Origin: UBA2031 sp037189985
GTDB lineage: Bacteria > Pseudomonadota > Gammaproteobacteria > Pseudomonadales > Moraxellaceae
DNA length: 64,000 bases
NCBI GenBank assembly: GCA_037189985.1
Contig: JBBCJX010000006.1
Span: 124,001 to 188,000 of the forward strand
Reading direction: 5' to 3'
Part shown: positions 33,836-44,665 of the stretch, piece after piece
How the letters are laid out: every line of letters begins with the position of its first letter
Numbering within the stretch: the first letter of the stretch is position 1
Notes under the pieces: generated by a model
What the model was told of the DNA's origin: nothing
The model's database searches: none
The model's input: only the letters and a program-made list of their open reading frames with translations
Translations under genes and position numbers: made by a program

Positions 33836-35728
33836 TTACAGCTCGACTTCAGCGAGGTTGCCTTTGGCTTCCAGCCAGCTCTTGCGGTCACCTGCCCGCT
33901 TCTTGCCCAAGAGCATGTCCATCATTTCGGTGGTCGCCACAAGGTCATCCAGTGCCAGCCTGACCAGACGGCGGGTATCCGGCGCCATGGTGGTTTCGCG
34001 CAGTTGCAGAGGATTCATCTCGCCCAAACCCTTGAAGCGCTGCACGTTGGGTTTGCCACGCTTCTTCTCGGCTTCCAGGCGATCCAGGATGCCGCGCTTT
34101 TCATCTTCGTCCAGCGCGTAATAAACCTCCTTGCCGAGGTCAATGCGATAAAGCGGAGGCATGGCGACAAAAATGTGCCCCTTCTCGACAAGGGCGCGGA
34201 AATGTTTCACGAAGAGGGCGCAAAGCAATGTCGCAATATGCAGGCCGTCAGAGTCGGCATCGGCAAGAATGCATATCTTGCCGTAGCGCAGCCCTTCCAG
34301 ATTATCGGAGGCAGGATCGACACCAATCGCGACGGCAATGTCGTGAACTTCCTGCGACGCCAGGATTTCACCCGAATCCACTTCCCAGGTATTGAGGATT
34401 TTTCCGCGCAAGGGCATGACCGCCTGGAACTCGCGGTCACGTGCCTGCTTGGCGGACCCACCTGCAGAGTCACCTTCCACCAGAAAAAGCTCGGAGCGGG
34501 TGATGTCGGACAGAGAGCAGTCCGCCAGCTTGCCCGGCAGTGCCGGACCGGACGTGATTTTCTTGCGCGCGACCTGCTTGCTCTGGCGCAAACGCTTTTG
34601 TGCATTGGCAATGGCCAGCTCGGCCAAGCGCTCGGCCACATCCGTGTGCTGGTTCAGATAGAGCGAAAAAGCATCCTTCACCACGCCGGAAATGAAGCTG
34701 GCGGATTCACGTGAAGACAGACGTTCCTTGGTCTGGCCAGCAAACTGCGGGTCCTGCATCTTCAGCGAAAGCACGAAGGCACAGCGCTCCCACACGTCTT
34801 CCGGCGAGAGCTTGATGCCGCGCGGCAGCAGGTTGCGGAACTCGCAGAATTCACGCAACGCATCCAGCAAGCCGGTGCGCAGGCCGTTCACATGCGTTCC
34901 GCCCTGTGCGGTGGGAATCAGGTTCACATAGGATTCTTGGATGAGTTCGCCACCCTCAGGCAACCACTGCACGGCCCAGTCCACTGCTTCTTTCTGTGCG
35001 GCCAGCGCGCCGACGAAGGGCTCGTCCGGCACCGTGACATAATCGCGCGTGGATTCCTTGAGATAATCCGTCAGGCCGTCCTCGTAGAACCAGGTATCAC
35101 TCTCGCCGGTATTTTCATCCGTAAAGACAATGGTGAGGCGCGGGCAAAGCACGGCCTTGGCCTTGAGCACATGCTTGAGGCGCGTCACCGAATACTTGGG
35201 GCTGTCGAAATACTTGGGGTCTGCCCAGAAGCGGACGGAGGTGCCGGTCTGCTTCTTGGGAGCTGAATCAATCGTTTGCAGGCGGGTCGCGGCATCGCCG
35301 TCACGGAATTCCTGCTGGTAGACATTGCCATCGCGCTTCACCGTGACGATCAGGTGTTTCGACAGCGCGTTCACTACGGACACGCCCACGCCGTGGAGGC
35401 CCCCAGAGAACTGATAGTTGTTGTTGGAGAATTTTCCACCGGCATGCAGGCGCGTGAGAATGAGCTCGACGCCGGAAACCTTGTGCTCGGGATGGATGTC
35501 TACCGGCATGCCGCGGCCATCGTCAGTGACCGACAGGGAGCCGTCCTTGTAAAGCACTACCTCGATACGGGAAGCAAAGCCTCCCAGGGCCTCGTCCACG
35601 GAGTTGTCAATGACTTCCTGCGCCAGATGGTTGGGGCGCTGGGTGTCGGTATACATGCCGGGGCGCTTCTTGACCGGGTCCAGCCCGGACAACACCTCGA
35701 TGGCTTCTGCGGTGTAGTTCTTGGACAT
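33836..35728 (-). CDS. parE: topoisomerase IV subunit B
   Basis: This 630-residue GHKL ATPase subunit contains EVIDNSVDEALGG (ATP-binding asparagine), the GGLHGVG loop and the TOPRIM motifs EGDSAGGSAKQARDR and DADSDGLHIATLL (the acidic metal-binding residues). It pairs with ParC. The gene is 7 bases after yqiA on the minus strand, a standard gammaproteobacterial pair. No insertion typical of GyrB is present. Confidence 0.97.
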   Translation of the reverse strand: MSKNYTAEAIEVLSGLDPVKKRPGMYTDTQRPNHLAQEVIDNSVDEALGGFASRIEVVLYKDGSLSVTDDGRGMPVDIHPEHKVSGVELILTRLHAGGKFSNNNYQFSGGLHGVGVSVVNALSKHLIVTVKRDGNVYQQEFRDGDAATRLQTIDSAPKKQTGTSVRFWADPKYFDSPKYSVTRLKHVLKAKAVLCPRLTIVFTDENTGESDTWFYEDGLTDYLKESTRDYVTVPDEPFVGALAAQKEAVDWAVQWLPEGGELIQESYVNLIPTAQGGTHVNGLRTGLLDALREFCEFRNLLPRGIKLSPEDVWERCAFVLSLKMQDPQFAGQTKERLSSRESASFISGVVKDAFSLYLNQHTDVAERLAELAIANAQKRLRQSKQVARKKITSGPALPGKLADCSLSDITRSELFLVEGDSAGGSAKQARDREFQAVMPLRGKILNTWEVDSGEILASQEVHDIAVAIGVDPASDNLEGLRYGKICILADADSDGLHIATLLCALFVKHFRALVEKGHIFVAMPPLYRIDLGKEVYYALDEDEKRGILDRLEAEKKRGKPNVQRFKGLGEMNPLQLRETTMAPDTRRLVRLALDDLVATTEMMDMLLGKKRAGDRKSWLEAKGNLAEVEL

Positions 35729-35734
35729 GTCTCA

Positions 35735-36316
35735 CTACTTCTTCAAACGCGTGTCTTCATTCAGGAAGGCCACGATGGCGGGTAGCCGGTCAGCAAATCC
35801 CTCATAGGCATGCGAGCCTCCTTCGGTGATCTCCTGCTCGCAGCCTGCATAGAATGCAACCGCCATGCGGTAATCCAGCGTTTCATCTCCCGTTTCCAGG
35901 AGCACACGGATGCGCTCGGGATGGGGTGGCTTCTGCTCAAGCTGCTCCAAAAGCGCGAAATGCTCCGGCCGGACCTCGATGGCTTCGCCGGTGTGATGGT
36001 GCTTTTGCGTTCCCGCATAGGCACGCAACAGCAGATGCGGATGTACGGCAGGATTGAGCAACACGGCCCGGAGGCCGTGGCGAGCGGCAAGGATATTCGC
36101 ATAGAAGCCGCCAAGCGAGCTTCCGATCAAACTCGGGGGAGATTCACAGGAGGCCACGATGGCCTCCAGTTGCCGCAAGGCCGCTGCCGGCTCGACCGGC
36201 AGGGCTGGCACATGTACACGCCACTCAGGATGCTGCCGGGCCCAGGCCAGCATGACCTGGGCCTTGGCCGATTGTGGCGAACTCAGGAAGCCGTGGATAT
36301 AAAGGATTTCTTGCAT
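35735..36316 (-). CDS. yqiA: esterase YqiA
   Basis: This 193-residue alpha/beta hydrolase begins MQEILYIHGFLSSPQSAKA. The nucleophile serine is in GSSLGGFYAN, and the ending EGGSHAYEGF supplies the histidine. YqiA shows esterase activity in E. coli and is nearly always next to parE, as here. The reason for that linkage is unknown. A terminator stands upstream, between it and cpdA, so yqiA-parE-parC likely has its own promoter in 36317-36421. Confidence 0.92.
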   Translation of the reverse strand: MQEILYIHGFLSSPQSAKAQVMLAWARQHPEWRVHVPALPVEPAAALRQLEAIVASCESPPSLIGSSLGGFYANILAARHGLRAVLLNPAVHPHLLLRAYAGTQKHHHTGEAIEVRPEHFALLEQLEQKPPHPERIRVLLETGDETLDYRMAVAFYAGCEQEITEGGSHAYEGFADRLPAIVAFLNEDTRLKK

Positions 36317-36333
36317 GAGTAACTACACTGACT

Positions 36334-36364
36334 GCCAAAACGAAAAATGCGCTTGCGCGCATTT
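36334..36364 (-). terminator. rho-independent terminator after cpdA
   Basis: On the minus strand AAATGCGC-GCAA-GCGCATTT forms a perfect 8-bp stem, followed by TTCGTTTT. It lies 57 bases downstream of the cpdA stop and ahead of yqiA. Confidence 0.75.
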
Positions 36365-36421
36365 CCGGAAACTCCCTCGGCCCCTGCCGCAGGGCTTGCA
36401 GCCTGAGGCAGGTGGTGGGGA

Positions 36422-37252
36422 TCAATAACCTTTGACGGAGAAATCGACCTCGAACTTGACGCCTTCCACACGGGAAACCTGGGTTTCCAGGCGGCCATCC
36501 GGGTAAAGATCAAACCAGCGATAACCGGGAGCAACATCATCCACGGCAAAGTCATGACTCTTGGGCTTGAACTGCACGCAGGTGGAAGGCACCGACATCA
36601 GACGCACATCGCGCCTCTCTTGATCAAACTCCTGATGGACATGCCCCCAGACGATGGCGCGGACATGATCAAAACCGTCAACCACCTGCCAGAAATCCTT
36701 GGCATTACGGACCACCTGCGTATCCAGCCAGGCACAGCCCATGGGCAGGGGGTGGTGATGCAGACAAATCATGGTGTGGTGGCCCCTGCTTTGCTCCAGT
36801 GCCTGTTGCAGGAACTCCAGTTCGGAAGGCTGGAAATAGCCAGGCACTTCGTGCTCGACACTGGAGTTGAGCATGATGATGCGCCAAGGTCCCTGCTCGA
36901 TCAGGCAAGGGCTCAGATGGCTGCTGCCACCCAAGGTATTGAGCATGGGCTCGGTCAGGTCGTGGTTGCCCTGCAACCAGTAGCTGGGGGCCTTGAAGCG
37001 CTCCAGATGCTGCTGGAAACGGCGGTAGGCCGTGGTCGAGCCATCCTGCGAGAGATCACCCGTAGCCAGGATAAGGTCTATGCGGGGCTGTTCACGCGTC
37101 ACACGTTCCAGAACCAGCCTGAGGCTGTCCTCCGTGTTCAACCCCAAAAGTCGGCCATCCGTACTGGCGAAAAGGTGGCAGTCGGAAATCTGGACCACTC
37201 GCTGTGGTCTCTGGTCGGTCTGCGTCAAGGTGCCATCCCTAGAACTGGTCAT
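36422..37252 (-). CDS. cpdA: 3',5'-cyclic-AMP phosphodiesterase
   Basis: This calcineurin-type metallophosphatase of 276 residues hydrolyses cAMP and so tunes CRP signalling. Metal-binding motifs: ISDCHLF (Asp24, His26), GDLSQDG, GNHD, and GHVHQEF near residue 200. The start was set at MTSSRDG because it gives the family length; a longer frame overlaps DUF1249. Its ribosome-binding site is weak, which suggests coupling to the DUF1249 gene 46 bases upstream. The place after nudF-DUF1249 is that of Pseudomonas and E. coli. Confidence 0.9.
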   Translation of the reverse strand: MTSSRDGTLTQTDQRPQRVVQISDCHLFASTDGRLLGLNTEDSLRLVLERVTREQPRIDLILATGDLSQDGSTTAYRRFQQHLERFKAPSYWLQGNHDLTEPMLNTLGGSSHLSPCLIEQGPWRIIMLNSSVEHEVPGYFQPSELEFLQQALEQSRGHHTMICLHHHPLPMGCAWLDTQVVRNAKDFWQVVDGFDHVRAIVWGHVHQEFDQERRDVRLMSVPSTCVQFKPKSHDFAVDDVAPGYRWFDLYPDGRLETQVSRVEGVKFEVDFSVKGY

Positions 37253-37298
37253 TCCCGGCGAATGTAACTTAAACCACGGTTTTTTTTCCAGAATCCGG

Positions 37299-37793
37299 TC
37301 ACACCGTGGAGCGCACAACCCCATTTAGTCCGACGGGCAGTTGCCAATCGGCATAACCCTCCCGCAGGCAGTGCTCCAGACACTCGGCCAGGAACTCGTT
37401 GACCTGGGTCTTCTCGTCCCGGGCATGCATGGCCGGGTTGGGATAACGGTTGCGGGCCGGGATACGACGAGCGGCCTGAAAGCGCAGGACCTCGGCCAGC
37501 TCAGCGTCGTGATAGATACGGACTTCCATGTCCAGGCGCGGGCACCAGGACAGGTGGCCAGAGTCCGGAAAGACCGTCTGCCGCAGGATCAGCGTGTCGG
37601 TATAGGCTGAACGCTCCAGCACCTCGACCTCCAGCACAGCAGCCTCCGCTCCGGGCTGTTCCCAGTGGAAACGGTAGGAATCCTGCGCCAGCCCCGGCAA
37701 CAGCCGGCGCAGGCGGCCGTAATTGAGCGCACACACCGTCTGCAGGTGTTGCAGGTCAACCGTATAACGGGCGGGTCGGCGCAGCAGGTTCAT
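37299..37793 (-). CDS. DUF1249 (YqiB-type) protein
   Basis: This protein of 164 residues starts MNLLRRPARYTVDLQHLQTV and has the family elements NYGRLRRLLPGL and EVRIYHDAELAEVLRFQA. DUF1249 proteins (YqiB in E. coli) lie between the Nudix gene and cpdA in nearly all gammaproteobacteria. The function is unknown. The start overlaps the nudF stop by one base (TGATG), so the two are co-translated. The upstream in-frame extension lies inside nudF and was rejected. Confidence 0.9.
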   Translation of the reverse strand: MNLLRRPARYTVDLQHLQTVCALNYGRLRRLLPGLAQDSYRFHWEQPGAEAAVLEVEVLERSAYTDTLILRQTVFPDSGHLSWCPRLDMEVRIYHDAELAEVLRFQAARRIPARNRYPNPAMHARDEKTQVNEFLAECLEHCLREGYADWQLPVGLNGVVRSTV

Positions 37794-38410
37794 CAGCCTT
37801 TCTTCCAGCGCGCCAGCAGGCGCGGCTTGTTCAGGGCCAGCCACTGCAAGGCGATGATGCAGGGCGCATTGTTGATGCGCCCCCGTTGCAGGGCGGACAG
37901 GGCCTGATTCAGGCTCATGACGTTAACACGGATATCCTCGCCCTCTTCGAGCAGGCCATGCAGCCCACCCGCCGAGGAGAGATCGGCCTGGGCTACAAAC
38001 AGGGTAAAGCTTTCGTCCGATCCCCCGGGGCTGGGCAGGAAGGTCATGACCTTTTCCATCAACCCGATGGCCACTCCTGCCTCTTCCAACGTTTCCCGGC
38101 GCGCTACCTCTTCCAGCTCCTCGCCAGGCTCGATCAGGCCCGCCACGATCTCCAATTGCCAAGGATGTTCGTTTTCCAGCGCTCCCACACGGAACTGTTC
38201 GATCAGCAGCACATGATCGGTTTCCGCGTCGTAGACCAGCACACCCACGGCCGGATGCCGCACAAACATCTCGCGCGTGATCACAGGCCCCATGCCGCCG
38301 GCAAACTGGCGGTGGCGTAAATGCAGCTTGTCGACACGGTAAAAACCCTTGAACAGGATTTCGCGCTTTTCCAGCGTCACATCCTGCTTTGTAAAGTCAT
38401 TAGCGGACAT
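37793..38410 (-). CDS. nudF: ADP-ribose pyrophosphatase (Nudix)
   Basis: This 205-residue Nudix hydrolase splits ADP-ribose to AMP and ribose 5-phosphate. The Nudix box, residues 91-113, reads GLIEPGEELEEVARRE followed by TLEEAGV. The C-terminal proline-glycine loop PSPGGSDE is typical of ADPRase. The ATG at 38410 is preceded by GGGTG; it lies inside the end of the tandem-glutaredoxin gene (11-base overlap), so these are coupled. In most relatives thiC or tolC stands on this side; here the glutaredoxin gene is inserted. Confidence 0.93.
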   Translation of the reverse strand: MSANDFTKQDVTLEKREILFKGFYRVDKLHLRHRQFAGGMGPVITREMFVRHPAVGVLVYDAETDHVLLIEQFRVGALENEHPWQLEIVAGLIEPGEELEEVARRETLEEAGVAIGLMEKVMTFLPSPGGSDESFTLFVAQADLSSAGGLHGLLEEGEDIRVNVMSLNQALSALQRGRINNAPCIIALQWLALNKPRLLARWKKG

Positions 38411-39035
38411 CACCCACCCATTTGCGTCTCATGTCCATGTATGCGTCACTAAAACCGTTCCAGATCATGTCCTCGTAAACAATCACAGGCACACCCGCCA
38501 ACCCCAGAGCCTGGTATTGGCGCCTGCCCTCGATATCCCGCTCAATATCCCAATCACGATAGGCGATACCATGTTTAGCAAAATATTTGCGGGCACGGGC
38601 ACAATGACCACACCAGTCAGTACCATAAAGTACCGGTAATCTTTGACTGTCCTCACGATAAACGCCTATCTGGTCAAGCCTGACCCGATTACGCGGCCTT
38701 TCTATGTACCAATCCTGCATCAACTCCGACGCAAAGCCACTTATGCGATGAGGACCATCGGTAATCAGGGGCATGTTGCCGCCCACTCGCCCGAAAGACT
38801 CCTTTGCGGCCTGATCCGTATCAATGTTCCTGACCGTGACGGTAAGCCCGGCACCTTGTAACAAGGCAATGGCATCCTCACAAGGAGAGCACCTATTGGC
38901 TGTGTACACCGTGATGCCCGGTGTTACTTCCAGAGCCTTGGGTGGCGGAGGCCGATTCCACCAGTCCTTGATATGGTCAAATTTGTAGACAACCCCCGCA
39001 AGCGCAATCAACAGCAATCCATGGCTGATACGCAT
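38400..39035 (-). CDS. membrane-anchored tandem glutaredoxin-like protein
   Basis: This 211-residue protein has one N-terminal membrane helix (about residues 4-18) and two thioredoxin-fold domains. Domain 1 carries the dithiol CSPC at 49-52 and a cis-proline in NMPLI at 88-89. Domain 2 carries CGHC at 142-145 and cis-proline Pro183 in GVPVIVY. By the positive-inside rule and the short N-terminus the domains may face the periplasm, but this is uncertain. The base composition is visibly less GC-rich than its neighbours. It starts 5 bases after thiC and overlaps nudF, so it sits in that operon. The exact function is unknown; electron transfer or disulfide reduction on an envelope partner is inferred. 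Confidence 0.8.
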   Translation of the reverse strand: MRISHGLLLIALAGVVYKFDHIKDWWNRPPPPKALEVTPGITVYTANRCSPCEDAIALLQGAGLTVTVRNIDTDQAAKESFGRVGGNMPLITDGPHRISGFASELMQDWYIERPRNRVRLDQIGVYREDSQRLPVLYGTDWCGHCARARKYFAKHGIAYRDWDIERDIEGRRQYQALGLAGVPVIVYEDMIWNGFSDAYMDMRRKWVGDVR

Positions 39036-39040
39036 ATTGC

Positions 39041-40936
<1,896 letters not shown>

Positions 40937-40983
40937 GGCAGCATCTCGGCAGGAAGCAGACGGCAGAGGCGGGAAATCTGTGC

Positions 40984-41003
40984 AGGCACTATAACGAGTG
41001 CCT
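40984..41003 (-). promoter_or_regulatory. 7-bp inverted repeat in the thiC leader
   Basis: AGGCACT, a six-base loop and AGTGCCT form a perfect inverted repeat about 48 bases before the thiC start. On the minus strand the loop reads CGTTAT. It could be an operator or RNA stem; it does not match a TPP riboswitch. Confidence 0.35.
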
Positions 41004-41164
41004 CCGGCACGGGCAAGGCAGGCACCCACGGGGAAATTGCAAAAAACCCCTGATTTTCAAGGCATTTTGCCTTGGCTATGCCACTCACTGACATGCAGGC
41101 ATCAGCCACCGTGACGAGCACCGGAAAGCATGTCCGCATGGTCAGCAGTGCTACCGGAGTCGTC

Positions 41165-41193
41165 TTGCATTAAAACGCGGCATTGCCTAGTCT
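41165..41193 (+). promoter_or_regulatory. candidate sigma-70 promoter for tolC
   Basis: TTGCAT at 41165-41170 and TAGTCT at 41188-41193 with the ideal 17-base spacer lie 41 bases before the tolC start. Confidence 0.42.
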
Positions 41194-41233
41194 GGCGGCT
41201 CTTTTCAGGCACATACCGACGAGTATTTTCCTC

Positions 41234-42637
41234 ATGCGCATGCATCGTCCTGCCCTTTCTTCACTGGCACTGGCCCTGCTGATGGCAAACTCTGCCCATG
41301 CTCTGGACCTTGCCGAAGCCTACGCCAAGGCGCAGGCCAATGACCCGAGTTGGTCAGCCGCAAGAAACAACTATCTGGCTGAAGATGCAGGTGCTGATGT
41401 CGGCCGTGCTGGCCTGTTGCCCAGCATCATTGCTTCCGGCAGTGTGTCAAAGAATGAATTTGATGCCGATGTCAAAACCCCGACAGACAACAGTGTCGAA
41501 TATGACGGCAAACAATGGGGAGCCAAGGCAACCCAGCCTTTGTTCAATGCCGATGCCTGGTATGCCTACAAGGGCGCAAAGGCAACTGGCTCGCAGGCCG
41601 AAGCCGTTTTTCGCAACGCTGAACAGGAACTGGCATTACGCGTTTCCGAAGCCTACTTTGCTGTGCTGCGCGCCCAGGAAACCCTGGCATATGCCGAAGC
41701 AGAAGAAGCTGCACTGGCCCGTCAGCTCGACCAGGCGCAACAGCGCTTTGATGTCGGCCTGATTGCCATCACTGACGTACTTGAAGCCCGCGCCTCTTTT
41801 GATGGCTCACGCGCCAACCGTATCAGCACGGAAGTTGCCCTGAGTTCTGCCCAGGAAAACCTGGCCGCCATCATCGGCGAAGCTCCCGGCCAACTCACAG
41901 CACTCAAGGCCGATGTGCCCATGGTCAAGCCCACTCCTGCGGACCCGGAGGAATGGGTAAAACTGGCCCGCGAACGCAACCTGGAAATAAAGGCCGCCGA
42001 GCAGTCCTATCTGACAGCACAAGCTGCCTCACGCCGTACACGTGCCGGCTACCTGCCGACCGTGAACCTCTATGCCAGCTACAACAATACGGATAACGAA
42101 AAAACCGGTGGACCGGGCGGCGGCACCCTCGCCATGCAGAACGGGAATACCACCAGTTATGGCCTTGAGGCCACTTGGGCCATCCTCTCAGGCGGCGGCA
42201 CCTACGCTGCCAGCAAGCAGGCCAGCTATCGCGCTGCTGCCGCACAGGACAATGTCACGGGTACCGAGCGCCGCGTCGTGAACAACGCACGCACCGCTTT
42301 CCTGAATGTGGCCGCCGACTCATATCGCGTGGATGCCCGCAAACAGGCTGTTGCCTCCAACGAATCCTCGCTTGCCGCAACACAGGCAGGCTATGAAGTC
42401 GGAACACGCAACATCGTCGATGTGCTGCTGGCTCAGCGCAATATGTACGCTGCCAAGCGCGACTACGCTGCAGCACGCTATGACTACGTGATCAACACTC
42501 TGCGCCTCAAGGCCTCCAGCGGACAGTTGAGCGAGGTCGACATACGCGAACTCAACACCTGGCTTGACCCCAATGCCAGCGTTGTCAGCTCACCGGAAAA
42601 GCCTGCTGAAACTCCGGTCACGCCTCGTCGGCGATGA
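41234..42637 (+). CDS. tolC: TolC-family outer-membrane efflux channel
   Basis: This 467-residue protein has a signal peptide (start MRMHRPALSSLALALL, cleaved near NSAHA) and two halves of the OEP repeat, beginning LDLAEAYAKAQANDP and ATWAILSGGG. TolC trimers span the outer membrane and periplasm and export drugs and proteins with inner-membrane pumps. Helical segments such as AEEAALARQLDQAQQRFDVG match the family. The longer frame to 41183 was rejected because the signal peptide starts at 41234. A strong terminator overlaps the stop. Confidence 0.93.
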   Translation: MRMHRPALSSLALALLMANSAHALDLAEAYAKAQANDPSWSAARNNYLAEDAGADVGRAGLLPSIIASGSVSKNEFDADVKTPTDNSVEYDGKQWGAKATQPLFNADAWYAYKGAKATGSQAEAVFRNAEQELALRVSEAYFAVLRAQETLAYAEAEEAALARQLDQAQQRFDVGLIAITDVLEARASFDGSRANRISTEVALSSAQENLAAIIGEAPGQLTALKADVPMVKPTPADPEEWVKLARERNLEIKAAEQSYLTAQAASRRTRAGYLPTVNLYASYNNTDNEKTGGPGGGTLAMQNGNTTSYGLEATWAILSGGGTYAASKQASYRAAAAQDNVTGTERRVVNNARTAFLNVAADSYRVDARKQAVASNESSLAATQAGYEVGTRNIVDVLLAQRNMYAAKRDYAAARYDYVINTLRLKASSGQLSEVDIRELNTWLDPNASVVSSPEKPAETPVTPRRR

Positions 42638-42676
42638 CACATTAAAAAGGCCGCCCAAGCGGCCTTTTTAATGTGT
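42637..42676. terminator. 18-bp bidirectional terminator between tolC and rsmE
   Basis: A perfect 18-bp stem with the loop CCAA (core AAAAAGGCCGC / GCGGCCTTTTT) begins on the last base of the tolC stop and serves the convergent rsmE as well. Confidence 0.93.
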
Positions 42677-42692
42677 GCCGGAGGCGCAAGCG

Positions 42693-43403
42693 TCAGACAT
42701 AGAGCCTGGAAACCAGCGCTGTCACTGCCGTCTCCACCCTCAGGATACGAGGCCCCAGATGCACAGGCTCGAACCCCGTATCCACCAGCTTTTCCACCTC
42801 ATAGGGAATGAAGCCTCCCTCAGGCCCGATTGCCAGCGTCAGGGGCTGGTTGAGTGCCACGGGGCAAGCCTGTGGTACGCCCGGATGTGCAACAAGGCAG
42901 CGGGTATTGCGGCAAAGCGCAGGCAGGCGGTCCTCCACAAAGGGCTTGAACAAGGGCTCCAACAAGACCTCGGGCAAAACGGTATCGCGCGCCTGCTCCA
43001 ACCCCAGCAAGAGCTGCTCACGGACAACCTCTGGCGCCAGCCATGGTGACTCCCAGAAACTTTTTTCCACACGGTAGCTGTTCAGCAGTACCAGCCGGGT
43101 GACACCAAGAGCAGCCGTAGCCTGCAGGATACGCTTCAGCATCTTGGGTCGCGGCAAGCTGAGCAGCAGGATCAAGGGCAACCTGGGCGGGGGAAGCTCC
43201 GTGAGGGAGAACTTCAGCAGCATCTCTTCCCGGGAAAGGGCGGTCACTTGGCCCTCGCCCATGAGCCCTCCCAGCAAACCCACGCGCAATGTCGAACCAA
43301 CGCCCGCCTTGTGGATTTCACGCACATGCTTCAGCCGTCGGCCATCCAGGCGGGCGATGCCGGGCTCGGGACAGTCTTCAGGAGTCAACAAAAGAAGGTT
43401 CAT
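42693..43403 (-). CDS. rsmE: 16S rRNA (uracil-1498-N3)-methyltransferase
   Basis: This 236-residue SPOUT methyltransferase has an N-terminal PUA-like part (to about residue 70) and the C-terminal knot with AIGPEGGF and HLGPRILRVETA, the SAM-binding loops. RsmE methylates U1498 of 16S rRNA. The start overlaps the waaA stop (ATGA), so the two are translationally coupled. waaA-rsmE linkage is common in gammaproteobacteria. Confidence 0.94.
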   Translation of the reverse strand: MNLLLLTPEDCPEPGIARLDGRRLKHVREIHKAGVGSTLRVGLLGGLMGEGQVTALSREEMLLKFSLTELPPPRLPLILLLSLPRPKMLKRILQATAALGVTRLVLLNSYRVEKSFWESPWLAPEVVREQLLLGLEQARDTVLPEVLLEPLFKPFVEDRLPALCRNTRCLVAHPGVPQACPVALNQPLTLAIGPEGGFIPYEVEKLVDTGFEPVHLGPRILRVETAVTALVSRLYV

Positions 43404-44665
43404 CGGGCGGAAAGAGCCGCAATCAGGTCAAGTTGCCGTTGCAGTGCCCCCCGGTTCCCCGCCAGCACGGCACGGGCTGCCGTCACCTGCGCATTCGCCC
43501 GCTCGGGATGGTCCAGCAAGCTGTTGCAGACCCGGGACAGGTCACCAGCCTCCACCAGTTGCAACGCGCCAGCCGCCACCAGCTCGTCGGCAATGGTCTG
43601 GAAGTTGAAGATGTAGGGCCCGGAAACGGTCGGTACATCAAGAGCCATGGGCTCGAGCACGTTATGGCCACCCACGGGCAGGAGGGAGCCCCCCACAAAC
43701 GCCACATCGGCCATGGCATACCAGAGCATGAGTTCGCCCATGGTGTCACCCAGCAGCACTGCCGTTTCCTGCGTGACAGGCTCGCCCAGACTGCGCCGGG
43801 CAAGTCCCATTTTCTTCTGGCGCACCAGTGTCGCCACGCTCTCGAAACGCTCCGGATGCCGTGGCACAAGGATCAGCAAGGCGTGCTTGTTGCGTGCACG
43901 GATGGCCGCAAAAGCCAGGAGCACGGGGATATCCTCGCCAGCATGCGTACTGGCCGCCACAATGACCTGCCTGTTGGCCAGCTTCCATGCCACGTGCAGC
44001 TCATGGGCGCGGGCCTCGATATCGGCTGGTGGAGTGATGTCGAACTTGAGGCTGCCCGTAACGACAACCCTGTCTTCTGCCACACCCAGCGCCCGGAAGC
44101 GGCTGGCTGTTGCCTCGTCCTGGGCTGCAATGCGGGCAATCCAGGCAAGCATGGGCCGTGTCAGCCAGCCGGCAGCGGCATAGCCTTTTGCGGAACGTTC
44201 GGACAAGCGCCCGTTGGCAAGAAATACCGGAATACCACGCTCATGGGCAGCATGGATCATGTTCGGCCAGAGCTCGGTCTCCATGATCACCAGTACGTCG
44301 GGCTTTACCCGGTGCAGGAACAGTGCCCACGCCCAAGGCAGGTCATAGGGCGCGTAGGCATGCCGCACACTGCCACCCCAGAGTGCATGGACCCGCGCCG
44401 ACCCTGTCGGTGTCATTGTGCTGACGAAAACCGGTTGACCCGGGTTGGCACGGCGCCAGGCATTGACCAGGGGCGCGGCGGCCAGCGTTTCTCCCACGGA
44501 GACCGCATGTACCCAGAGGCCGCCCTTCATCGCAGGAATGCCCAAGCCGAAACGCTCCTGCACACGGCGCAGGTATTCCGGCGCACGACCGGATCGCCAG
44601 ACCAGCCTCAGCAGCACCAGTGGCAGCAGCAAATGAAAGAGCAATGTATAGAGAAAACGCACCAC
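43400..44665 (-). CDS. waaA: Kdo transferase
   Basis: This protein of 421 residues transfers Kdo from CMP-Kdo to lipid A precursor at the inner membrane. It has an N-terminal membrane anchor (FLYTLLFHLLLPLVLLRL), WVHAVSVGE, the TMTPTGSARV region and the GT30 donor domain with GGSLLPVGGHNVLEP. The start was placed at the GTG 44665 because GAAGG stands seven bases before it and the length fits; the ATG at 44722 has no ribosome-binding site. It works with the kdsD/kdsC products encoded earlier in the window. Confidence 0.93.
   Translation of the reverse strand: MVRFLYTLLFHLLLPLVLLRLVWRSGRAPEYLRRVQERFGLGIPAMKGGLWVHAVSVGETLAAAPLVNAWRRANPGQPVFVSTMTPTGSARVHALWGGSVRHAYAPYDLPWAWALFLHRVKPDVLVIMETELWPNMIHAAHERGIPVFLANGRLSERSAKGYAAAGWLTRPMLAWIARIAAQDEATASRFRALGVAEDRVVVTGSLKFDITPPADIEARAHELHVAWKLANRQVIVAASTHAGEDIPVLLAFAAIRARNKHALLILVPRHPERFESVATLVRQKKMGLARRSLGEPVTQETAVLLGDTMGELMLWYAMADVAFVGGSLLPVGGHNVLEPMALDVPTVSGPYIFNFQTIADELVAAGALQLVEAGDLSRVCNSLLDHPERANAQVTAARAVLAGNRGALQRQLDLIAALSAR

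Noticed and set aside
37236..37256. Possible further copy of the GTCATTCCCGC repeat near the cpdA start
   Set aside because: Only one half-site (GTCATTCCCGG) is present, without the opposite arm.
40937..41180. TPP riboswitch before thiC
   Set aside because: The conserved core words were not found on the coding strand, so none is annotated.
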